A stretch of DNA of 6,689 bases from Bacteroidales bacterium (lineage in GTDB: Bacteria > Bacteroidota > Bacteroidia > Bacteroidales > VadinHA17), in contig DOZA01000006.1 in NCBI GenBank assembly GCA_003518245.1, forward strand, positions 1 through 6,689. Direction: 5' to 3'. Made by a program: the position numbers and the translations under genes. The notes below the pieces were generated by a model. That model did not search any database. It was not told where the DNA came from and was given only the letters and a program-made list of their open reading frames with translations. This document shows, in pieces, positions 1-4,921 of this stretch (positions within the stretch are counted from its first letter, which is position 1; every line of letters begins with the position of its first letter).

Positions 1-113
1 CAATGTTTATTGAACCAACAGCAGCTGTAGATATTATTCAAGGCCTCAATAAATACCTCGATTATTATAACTTCAAATCGGCTTCAGAGCTGACAGGTAC
101 TCTCAATATTTAA
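1..113 (+). CDS. pyrD: Dihydroorotate dehydrogenase, C-terminal end (partial)
   Basis: This is the 3' end of a gene that begins before the window; the first complete codon is at 3 and the TAA stop at 111-113, giving 36 residues. The visible peptide starts MFIEPTAAVDIIQGLNKYL and ends SELTGTLNI. It matches the C-terminal helix of class 1 dihydroorotate dehydrogenases, whose usual pattern is NF-x-x-P, then an Ile/Gly-Leu helix with Tyr-Leu, then a closing E-L-x-G-x-L. The family oxidises dihydroorotate to orotate in cytoplasmic pyrimidine synthesis, using FMN; the class 1B form pairs with a PyrK electron-transfer subunit. No catalytic or FMN-binding residue lies in the visible part, so the call rests on the tail alone. 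No GC-rich terminator hairpin follows the stop. Confidence 0.8.
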   Translation, partial: MFIEPTAAVDIIQGLNKYLDYYNFKSASELTGTLNI

Positions 114-163
114 ATTTTATACCTGCTTTTTATTATTCTTAAAATTATTTATTTTTATGGCCT

Positions 164-179
164 GTATATTATAAAATAC
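164..179. promoter_or_regulatory. Imperfect palindrome ahead of the Lrp/AsnC gene (candidate operator)
   Basis: GTATATTATAAAATAC is a 16-base dyad with arms GTAT/ATAC and an A/T core; only one symmetric base pair breaks it. It ends 19 bases before the start codon at 199. Lrp/AsnC dimers commonly bind short dyads with A/T-rich centres and often regulate their own gene, so self-regulation is a fair inference. A near match to the Bacteroidota -7 box (TATTTTTA, 150-157) lies just upstream, which would place the dyad over the transcription start. AT-rich spacers yield such dyads by chance, hence the low confidence. Confidence 0.3.
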
Positions 180-198
180 TAAAATTTATTACCGTATT

Positions 199-678
199 AT
201 GAATAAAAACTTACATATTGATAGTCTCGACAGGAAGATACTGGACATAATTACCAAGAACGCCAGGATACCCTATCTTGAAGTAGCCAGGGCATGTGAT
301 GTTTCAGGGGCAGCTATACACCAGAGGGTGCAGAGATTGATTAAATCAGGTGTGATAAAAGGCTCGGAATTTAAAGTTGATCCTATCGCGGTCGGATTTA
401 AAACATGTGCATATATCGGTATTTTTCTTGAACATCCCGGTCACTATGAAAAGGTTATTGAAAGATTCAAAAAGGTGCCGGAAATAATTGAGTGCCACTA
501 TACTACAGGCAATTATTCATTGTTCATTAAAGTTTATACAAATGATAATGAACACCTGCGTGATGTGCTGATAAACAGTATTCAGAATATTGAGGGTGTT
601 ACACGTACCGAAACCCTTATATCCCTTGAAGAATCAATAAACAGGCAGATACCTGTGCTTTCACAAAAAGAACAATAA
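199..678 (+). CDS. Lrp/AsnC family transcriptional regulator
   Basis: A 159-residue protein of the usual length for the Lrp/AsnC family, which are cytoplasmic DNA-binding regulators that assemble as dimers or octamers and often sense an amino acid. Residues about 7-56 form the winged helix-turn-helix: LDRKILDIITKNAR is the typical first helix, and EVARACDVSGAAIHQRVQRL carries the recognition helix. Residues about 66-145 form the RAM ligand-binding/oligomerisation domain, with the characteristic TGNYSLFIKV strand (residues 103-112) around the conserved Gly. The C-terminal TRTETLISLEESINR resembles Bacteroidota members of the family. The start fits because the HTH begins a few residues later; there is no Shine-Dalgarno sequence, as is normal in the phylum. 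The effector and target genes cannot be told from sequence. It lies 85 bases after pyrD and 132 bases before the DUF4252/sigma cluster, so it is probably transcribed alone. Confidence 0.93.
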   Translation: MNKNLHIDSLDRKILDIITKNARIPYLEVARACDVSGAAIHQRVQRLIKSGVIKGSEFKVDPIAVGFKTCAYIGIFLEHPGHYEKVIERFKKVPEIIECHYTTGNYSLFIKVYTNDNEHLRDVLINSIQNIEGVTRTETLISLEESINRQIPVLSQKEQ

Positions 679-810
679 ACTTCGGTGAAAGATACAGGCA
701 AAAGCAGGGGCGACAGGAATGGTCCTCAATAACTTTTATCTAATCTTCTGTTATGTTTTCAGTTCTTATTCGTCATTAGGTTGCAGACAGTTAAATTTTA
801 AAACCATGAA

Positions 811-1302
811 ATGATGAAAAGAATTATTACACCACTTTTATTATTTGTATTTACAATTTCATTAAATGCCCAGAGCTCAATCGACAGGCTTTTCGACAGA
901 TACCAGGGTGTGGATGGATTTGTAACAGTTACAATATCAGGAAATTTCCTAAAGATGCTCGGTCAATTTGATGATGATGATGAGTTTCTTAAACATTCTG
1001 ATAAGTTTACCGTTATACGTATACTTGCTCAGGAAGATGATGATATGGAAGTTGATAACTTCTATGACCTGGTCATTGACGAGATTGATAAGGGAGGATA
1101 TGAAGAGGTGGTAAGGATAAATTCTTCAGATGCAGATGTGAAGATAATGGTTAAGGCTGATGGAAATATCTTCTCTGAATTCCTGCTCGTGGCCGGTGGA
1201 GATGATAATGCAATAATCCAAATTAAAGGAAAATTGACTCAAAAGATGATAGAGGAAATATCGGAATCAATTAATGATGATAATATATTTGGATTGAGAT
1301 AA
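811..1302 (+). CDS. Exported DUF4252 protein, copy 1
   Basis: A 163-residue protein with an N-terminal signal peptide: Lys-Arg at 3-4, a hydrophobic core at about 5-18, and a probable cut after Ala20 before Gln21 (LNA|QSS). The mature part has the DUF4252 pattern: YQGVDGFVTVTIS at 31-43, IRIL at 69-72, YEEVVRI at 97-103 and a closing FLLVAGG...IIQIKGKL at 124-142. The function of DUF4252 is unknown. The same blocks recur in the proteins at 2452-2958 and 2963-3478, so the three are paralogues. An acidic run, DDDDE (54-58), is encoded by a GAT repeat. ATG at 811 and 814 are both possible starts and differ by one residue. A one-codon ORF (ATG AAA TGA, 806-814) overlaps the start. The gene lies 49 bases ahead of the sigma factor gene, so it is plausibly the first gene of the same transcript, or a sigma-controlled target. 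Confidence 0.82.
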   Translation: MMKRIITPLLLFVFTISLNAQSSIDRLFDRYQGVDGFVTVTISGNFLKMLGQFDDDDEFLKHSDKFTVIRILAQEDDDMEVDNFYDLVIDEIDKGGYEEVVRINSSDADVKIMVKADGNIFSEFLLVAGGDDNAIIQIKGKLTQKMIEEISESINDDNIFGLR

Positions 1303-1319
1303 GGTATTTATTCATTAAA

Positions 1320-1340
1320 TTTATAACCTGGTTTATAACC
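1320..1340. repeat. Tandem 9-base direct repeat before the sigma factor gene
   Basis: TTTATAACC occurs at 1320-1328 and again at 1332-1340, separated by TGG, giving a 12-base period. The second copy is also part of a GGTT-TAT-AACC dyad (1330-1340). It lies in the 49-base gap between copy 1 of DUF4252 and the sigma gene, ending 11 bases before the ATG at 1352. It could be a binding site for a regulator, a sigma-dependent promoter element or a leader structure; the sequence alone does not decide. Confidence 0.35.
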
Positions 1341-1351
1341 AAGAATTTATT

Positions 1352-1867
1352 ATGACCAGGAAGGAGTTCGAAACTGATATTATACCTTTGAGTCGTAACC
1401 TGTACCGCTTTGCCTTCCGCTTCCTCTCAAACAAGGAGGAAGCGGAAGATGCAGTTCAGGAGATTTTCCTTAAGCTCTGGAAAATGCGCGACAAACTGTC
1501 TGGTTACAATAACATCCAGGCTTTTATAATGACATTAACCCGTAACCATTGTCTTGACAGACTAAGAAAAAAGAAAATGGATTCTTTAGATGATACCATG
1601 ATAGAAAATAACAGGACCTCTGACATGAATTCTGAACTCAGTATGGAGCGCATAGAGAACTTCAGGATAATTAGCGGTATAATAGATAGCTTGCCGGAAA
1701 ACTACCGTTCCGTGATTCAACTACGTGATATTGACGGGTATGAGTATGCAGAAATATCTGAAAAACTGGGCGAGGATATAAGTAATCTCAGGGTTATCCT
1801 TTCCAGAGCAAGAAAAATGGTTAGGGAACAACTAAAAAAAAAGAACTATGAATTGGTCAGTGCTTAG
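1352..1867 (+). CDS. ECF-type RNA polymerase sigma factor
   Basis: A 171-residue sigma-70 family protein of the extracytoplasmic-function type, consisting only of regions 2 and 4. Region 2 spans about 14-75: RNLYRFAFRFLSNKEEAEDAVQEIFLKLW (15-43) is the core-binding helix pair, and AFIMTLTRNHCLDRLRKKK is region 2.3-2.4, which melts and reads the -10 element. Region 4 spans about 105-162: SLPENYRSVIQLRDIDGYEYAEISEKLGED, then the recognition helix ISNLRVILSRARKMVRE. The NLRVILSRARK form is usual for Bacteroidota ECF factors. The linker (76-104) is acidic and polar, without the extra domain of ECF41-like proteins. The stop codon lies inside the next gene, which starts 20 bases earlier in another frame; this coupled arrangement is classic for a sigma factor and its anti-sigma factor. 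Its regulon is unknown, and many ECF factors activate their own operon. Confidence 0.95.
   Translation: MTRKEFETDIIPLSRNLYRFAFRFLSNKEEAEDAVQEIFLKLWKMRDKLSGYNNIQAFIMTLTRNHCLDRLRKKKMDSLDDTMIENNRTSDMNSELSMERIENFRIISGIIDSLPENYRSVIQLRDIDGYEYAEISEKLGEDISNLRVILSRARKMVREQLKKKNYELVSA
1834..1842 (+). other. A9 homopolymer at the sigma/anti-sigma junction (possible slippage site)
   Basis: Nine consecutive A bases code for the Lys run near the C-terminus of the sigma factor (about residues 162-164). They end five bases before the ATG of the next gene. Runs of nine A are known sites of RNA polymerase slippage in bacteria, the standard example being dnaX of Thermus thermophilus. Losing one A moves the sigma reading frame into the open frame of the downstream membrane protein; adding one A brings a TGA at 1849-1851 into frame and shortens the sigma factor. 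The run is certain; a biological role is speculation. Confidence 0.4.
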
Positions 1868-2420
1868 AACATTGCTCGGTAAATATTATGGTGGAGTATC
1901 TTCAAGAGAAGAAGAAAAGCAAATGCTTGATCTTCTTAATCAAGAAGACCTCCCCGGGGAATTTTATGAGGATAAAATACTTATTACAGGTATGCATGCC
2001 GGAGAAGAGATACCTGAACCTTCTACTGACCTGGATAAAAGGATTTTATCCGCTATCAATAAATCTGAAAAAGAGAAGAGAATAATTCATGGTAGCAGAC
2101 GTTTATACAGCTTTGTATCAGTAGCAGCAAGCATTATCATAATAATAGGCTTCTGGTTTATATTTGATAAAAAGAACCATTTGAAGGATACTTACCAGGA
2201 TCCTCAACTGGCATATAATGAAACTATTGAAGTGCTTTACAGGGTGTCCTCTAACCTTAATAAGGGAAGAGATCAGATCAATGAGCTGTCCCTGATTGGT
2301 GAAACAAGATCAAAATTAGGCCTTATTACTGATTCAAGAGAAACCATCAGGCAGGAATTAAATGCACTTAAGTATATCGAATCCAGCATTGAAATGCTGG
2401 ATCTAACTAATAATAAGTAA
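1848..2420 (+). CDS. Single-pass membrane protein, probable anti-sigma factor
   Basis: A 190-residue protein with one predicted transmembrane segment at about 87-106 (YSFVSVAASIIIIIGFWFIF), preceded by Arg/Lys and followed by Lys. About 86 residues should therefore face the cytoplasm and about 84 the periplasm. The N-terminal LLGKYYGGVSSREEEKQMLDLL (9-30) resembles the short helical motif seen in many Bacteroidota proteins paired with ECF sigma factors. The periplasmic part has DPQLAYNETIEVLYRVSSNLNKG (118-140), a pattern I recall from Bacteroidota proteins encoded near DUF4252 genes. It has no cysteine, so it is not a zinc-binding (ZAS) anti-sigma factor. Inferred role: it binds the sigma factor at the inner membrane and releases it on an envelope signal. 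Support is the 20-base overlap with the sigma gene and the topology; binding itself is not shown. The start at 1848 is the first ATG of the open frame and retains the whole N-terminal motif. Confidence 0.75.
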   Translation: MNWSVLRTLLGKYYGGVSSREEEKQMLDLLNQEDLPGEFYEDKILITGMHAGEEIPEPSTDLDKRILSAINKSEKEKRIIHGSRRLYSFVSVAASIIIIIGFWFIFDKKNHLKDTYQDPQLAYNETIEVLYRVSSNLNKGRDQINELSLIGETRSKLGLITDSRETIRQELNALKYIESSIEMLDLTNNK

Positions 2421-2451
2421 AATGCATTGATAATATAAATATACCATAATA

Positions 2452-2958
2452 ATGAAAAGATCAATTCTTGTACTGGGAATATTTTTGATGTCGATTTCGG
2501 TATTTGCACAAAGGAATCCAATCGATTCATTCTTTGAAAAATATTCAGGTAAAGACGGTATTACAACGGTTTTTATTTCAAGTAAAATGTTTAGTATGAT
2601 GGCAGGTATTGACCTGGATGATGAAGAACTGGAAGATGTTTTGAATAATCTTAAATCAATACGTATACTGACTGTTGAAGATTCTACCCTTAATAAAACA
2701 TTAAATTTCTATAAAGAGCTGGAAAAAGACCTTAATCTGAATGATTATGAAGAGCTTATGGTAGTTAAGGAAAGCGGTAAGGATCTCAAATTCCTGGTTA
2801 AGGAAAAAGGGAAAAGAATAGATGAGCTTCTGATGATAGGAGGGGGACCAGGTCAGAATGTACTTATTTCAATTAAGGGCGACCTGGATTTGCAAAATAT
2901 TACCAGTATAAGCAAGACTATGGGGATTGAAGAACTGCAGGATACTGTAAAATATTGA
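2452..2958 (+). CDS. Exported DUF4252 protein, copy 2
   Basis: A 168-residue protein with a signal peptide (MKRSILVLGIFLMSISVFA, cut before Gln20). The mature part aligns with copy 1 from the first residues: PIDSFFEKYSGKDGITTVFIS at 23-43, IRIL at 70-73, YEELMVVKESGKDLKFLVKE at 99-118 and LLMIGGG...VLISIKGDL at 127-145. It fits DUF4252, whose biochemical role is unknown. An acidic stretch (54-63, DLDDEELEDV) sits at the same place as the Asp run of copy 1. The gene begins 31 bases after the anti-sigma gene and ends four bases before the next ORF, so co-transcription with both is very likely. Mature residues have no cysteine and no membrane segment, suggesting a soluble periplasmic protein or one bound to a partner. 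Confidence 0.85.
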   Translation: MKRSILVLGIFLMSISVFAQRNPIDSFFEKYSGKDGITTVFISSKMFSMMAGIDLDDEELEDVLNNLKSIRILTVEDSTLNKTLNFYKELEKDLNLNDYEELMVVKESGKDLKFLVKEKGKRIDELLMIGGGPGQNVLISIKGDLDLQNITSISKTMGIEELQDTVKY

Positions 2959-2962
2959 TTAT

Positions 2963-3478
2963 ATGAAATATATTGTTTACAGTTTGCTTGCGCTGATCCT
3001 TATTTCTGTTTACTCTTGCTCGGATAAACACAGGAATGATGATGTCTTCACCGAGTTTGAAGGTGAAAATGGAGTATATATGGTTAAACTTCCTCCTGCA
3101 CTGTTTATGGCACTGATAGGCATGGAAGGAAATGATATAGATACCGAAGATATAGGTGAAATTAACCTCGTTAAACTGCTTGTTTACAGCCGTGAGAACA
3201 GTACTGAAGAAGATACCAATGAGATGATGAGAAGAATAAAAGGCAAAATGAATGACTTCGAATATGAGAATATTCTGGGGTTTAATTCAAGCAATGCTTA
3301 TGTATCAGTCTATATACTTGATAATGAAGAGTATGTAAGTAATCTTATGATATTGTTCAAGGAAAATGAGTCACTGGTTTGTATGGGCCTGTCAGGTAAG
3401 TTGAATGGTAAGGAGGTCTTTAAATTTGCTAACAGGGTTGAATATGACAAACTCCGCAATTTTATTGAGGAGAAATAA
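2963..3478 (+). CDS. DUF4252-like lipoprotein, copy 3
   Basis: A 171-residue protein with a lipoprotein-type signal: Lys2, hydrophobic core at about 3-17, then SVYSC with the candidate lipid-modified Cys19. Residues after the cysteine (SDKHRNDD) are polar and charged. Bacteroidota lipoproteins with acidic residues just after +1 can be exported to the cell surface, so surface or outer-membrane placement is possible but unproven. The mature part is a divergent relative of copies 1 and 2: FTEFEGENGVYMVKLP (29-44), LVKLLVYS (69-76), YENILGFNSSNAYVSVYI (101-118) and NLMILF...VCMGLSGKL (127-147). It is the last gene of the run and starts four bases after copy 2. It is the most diverged copy, so a strict DUF4252 profile may score it weakly. 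Confidence 0.75.
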   Translation: MKYIVYSLLALILISVYSCSDKHRNDDVFTEFEGENGVYMVKLPPALFMALIGMEGNDIDTEDIGEINLVKLLVYSRENSTEEDTNEMMRRIKGKMNDFEYENILGFNSSNAYVSVYILDNEEYVSNLMILFKENESLVCMGLSGKLNGKEVFKFANRVEYDKLRNFIEEK

Positions 3479-3484
3479 ATTTGC

Positions 3485-3498
3485 CAGACCATGGTCTG
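3485..3498. promoter_or_regulatory. Perfect 14-base palindrome with overlapping second dyad (candidate operator)
   Basis: CAGACCATGGTCTG is its own reverse complement over all 14 bases. A second dyad, TCTGA-TT-TCAGA (3495-3506), shares its right arm, and GTCTGA occurs again at 3538-3543, 44 bases after the first copy. The cluster lies between the end of the DUF4252 run (stop at 3476-3478) and a TAnnTTTG box at 3510. That position suits an operator for a dimeric regulator of the next gene. As RNA it would form only a short hairpin with no U-run, so a terminator is less likely. Confidence 0.4.
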
Positions 3499-3509
3499 AT
3501 TTCAGATTC

Positions 3510-3517
3510 TAACTTTG
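3510..3517 (+). promoter_or_regulatory. Candidate Bacteroidota -7 promoter box for the DUF6588-like gene
   Basis: TAACTTTG matches the primary sigma -7 consensus of Bacteroidota (TAnnTTTG) exactly. A TTTG occurs at 3480-3483, but the 26-base gap is longer than the usual spacing of about 19-21, so the -33 half is weak. It would give a leader of roughly 90 bases before the ATG at 3615. Confidence 0.4.
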
Positions 3518-3614
3518 TATATTCAATAAGGCATATTGTCTGACTGTAAATTTATATCCCATCTTTTGATTTTATGGACAATAATTCTACATTAGCATAA
3601 CAAATTATTATGTT

Positions 3615-4712
3615 ATGATACGAAATTTAAGAAAAACCCTGATACTTATAATGGTGCCATTGCTGGTTTTTACCTGCCAAAAAACCAAGGCACAGGTTGA
3701 GACTGATTTCTTCAAGGCTGGCATCAACGATGGGATGATGCTTATGGAAGCATATATTACGCCATATGTAAATGCTTTTGGTGCAGGTTTCAATTCTGCT
3801 TGGTATAATACTGCCAGGACTCATAAACCCGGAGGTTTTGATGTTACATTAAGCGTCAGTGCAGGTTTTGTACCTAATAATGCAAAGGAATTTGATCTTG
3901 CCGATTATGATTTCTCCAGGCTCGAACTGGTGAACCCTTCAGGCATTACAACAACACCTACCATTGCAGGCTCAAAAGAAGATGGTCCCATGCTTCATGT
4001 CGTGGAAGAAGTACCCGGGTACCCTGGTAATGAAATTGAACTTGTCAGTTTTAATTCGCCCCGGGGAACAGGTTTTGGTATAATACCGGCACCTATGCTG
4101 CAGGCAGGTATAGGATTACCACTCTCTTCTGAGATAAAGATCAGGTATATTCCCAGCACACCTATCGATGAAGGATTTCTAAAGCTTATGGGCGGCGGAA
4201 TAATGAAGAGTATTTCCGAACATATTAAAGCATTAAACCTGCTGCCAATCAATATTTCAGCATTTGCCGGGTATAATAAGCTGAGCGGGACCCTGCCTGT
4301 CAGTATTCAACCTGATACTGATGTGAATTATGATATCTATACCTTTTCTGATTTTAATGACCAGTCTTTCAATATTGATGTAACAAGCTGGAACGTATCT
4401 CTTGTAGGATCGGTTGATATACCACTGGTTACAGGATTTGCAGGTATTGGATATGGTAAGACAGTTACAACAATGGATTTAGATGGATATATACCCCTTC
4501 CTACCGTAGATCCTGCAATCTCAACAACAGAACCCGTTTATACTGATGACGGTGTTGTTGAAAAAGTGGATGAAATAAAAACAGAAAACTACTCCGGACT
4601 GAGAATTAATATTGGTGGCAAGCTGAAACTGGGAGTGTTTACAATACATGCTGATTATACTTACGCCAATTATAATGTCTTAACTGCCGGCATAGGCGTC
4701 TCATTCCGTTAG
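3615..4712 (+). CDS. Predicted outer-membrane protein, DUF6588-like
   Basis: A 365-residue protein with an N-terminal signal: Arg/Lys at 3-7, hydrophobic core at about 8-20, probable cut after Ala26 before Gln27 (TKA|QVE). Cys21 lies in a poor lipobox (VFTC), so a lipoprotein is a less likely alternative. The early mature sequence, GMMLMEAYITPYVNAFGAGFNSAWYNTARTHK with the following FDVTLSVSAGFVP, resembles the Bacteroidota DUF6588 family as I remember it; the family's function is unknown. The remainder is rich in alternating polar/hydrophobic strands, Gly and Tyr. It ends with LGVFTIHADYTYANY and then AGIGVSFR, a typical last beta-strand of an outer-membrane barrel with Phe next to last. It is separated from both neighbours by 136 and 209 bases, so it is likely a single-gene unit. 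ATG 3615 is preferred because it gives a complete signal peptide; ATG 3610 opens a one-codon ORF only. Confidence 0.7.
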   Translation: MIRNLRKTLILIMVPLLVFTCQKTKAQVETDFFKAGINDGMMLMEAYITPYVNAFGAGFNSAWYNTARTHKPGGFDVTLSVSAGFVPNNAKEFDLADYDFSRLELVNPSGITTTPTIAGSKEDGPMLHVVEEVPGYPGNEIELVSFNSPRGTGFGIIPAPMLQAGIGLPLSSEIKIRYIPSTPIDEGFLKLMGGGIMKSISEHIKALNLLPINISAFAGYNKLSGTLPVSIQPDTDVNYDIYTFSDFNDQSFNIDVTSWNVSLVGSVDIPLVTGFAGIGYGKTVTTMDLDGYIPLPTVDPAISTTEPVYTDDGVVEKVDEIKTENYSGLRINIGGKLKLGVFTIHADYTYANYNVLTAGIGVSFR

Positions 4713-4890
4713 CAGACCGATTATAAGTCAGGCTTGCCAGGATCTGGTTCACCCTGATGTTGAGTTTTAGCATAATATACCAGTGCAGGTTTTCATCGAT
4801 TCATGACCTTGGCTCATGGACTTCTGGACCTCTGCTTACCCTTTTCCAACATTTCAGAATAGCTTCATTCCATTCCTAAACCATTTTCAC

Positions 4891-4898
4891 TATTTTTG
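4891..4898 (+). promoter_or_regulatory. Candidate -7 promoter box for the RelA-type gene
   Basis: TATTTTTG is an exact match to TAnnTTTG, 23 bases before the GTG start. No good TTTG is seen at the -33 position. The rest of the 209-base gap (4713-4921) holds no ORF, RNA gene or strong terminator; the only hairpin is a short CCAG-GAT-CTGG (4737-4747) without a U-run. A start of transcription just after this box would give a very short leader, which supports GTG 4922 as the start codon. Confidence 0.5.
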
Positions 4899-4921
4899 CA
4901 GTTCAAAACAAATCACTTGCC

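Noticed and set aside
679..810. Promoter for the DUF4252/sigma run
   Set aside because: Only 7-of-8 matches to TAnnTTTG occur (730-737 and 752-759), without a -33 partner, and the motif of this ECF sigma factor is unknown. No box could be chosen with confidence, and nothing else was seen in this spacer.
1888..2085. Plus-strand open frame of 65 codons within the anti-sigma gene
   Set aside because: It is an out-of-frame Lys-rich shadow. The overlapping frame has a membrane segment and recognisable family motifs.
2273..2530. Minus-strand open frame of 85 codons
   Set aside because: It lies over the end of the anti-sigma gene and the start of DUF4252 copy 2, both well supported. Its translation shows no recognisable domain.
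3995..4252. Minus-strand open frame of 85 codons inside the DUF6588-like gene
   Set aside because: It is antisense to a gene with a signal peptide and a barrel-like C-terminus. The Ser/Pro/Ile-rich translation is typical of a shadow frame.
4737..4747. Hairpin CCAG-GAT-CTGG after the DUF6588-like gene as a terminator
   Set aside because: The stem is only four pairs (five with a wobble) and no U-run follows, so it is too weak to call.
4713..4921. Small RNA or RNA leader in the gap before the RelA-type gene
   Set aside because: Only short imperfect hairpins, such as CATGA/TCATG around 4800-4820, are present, with no terminator-like end.
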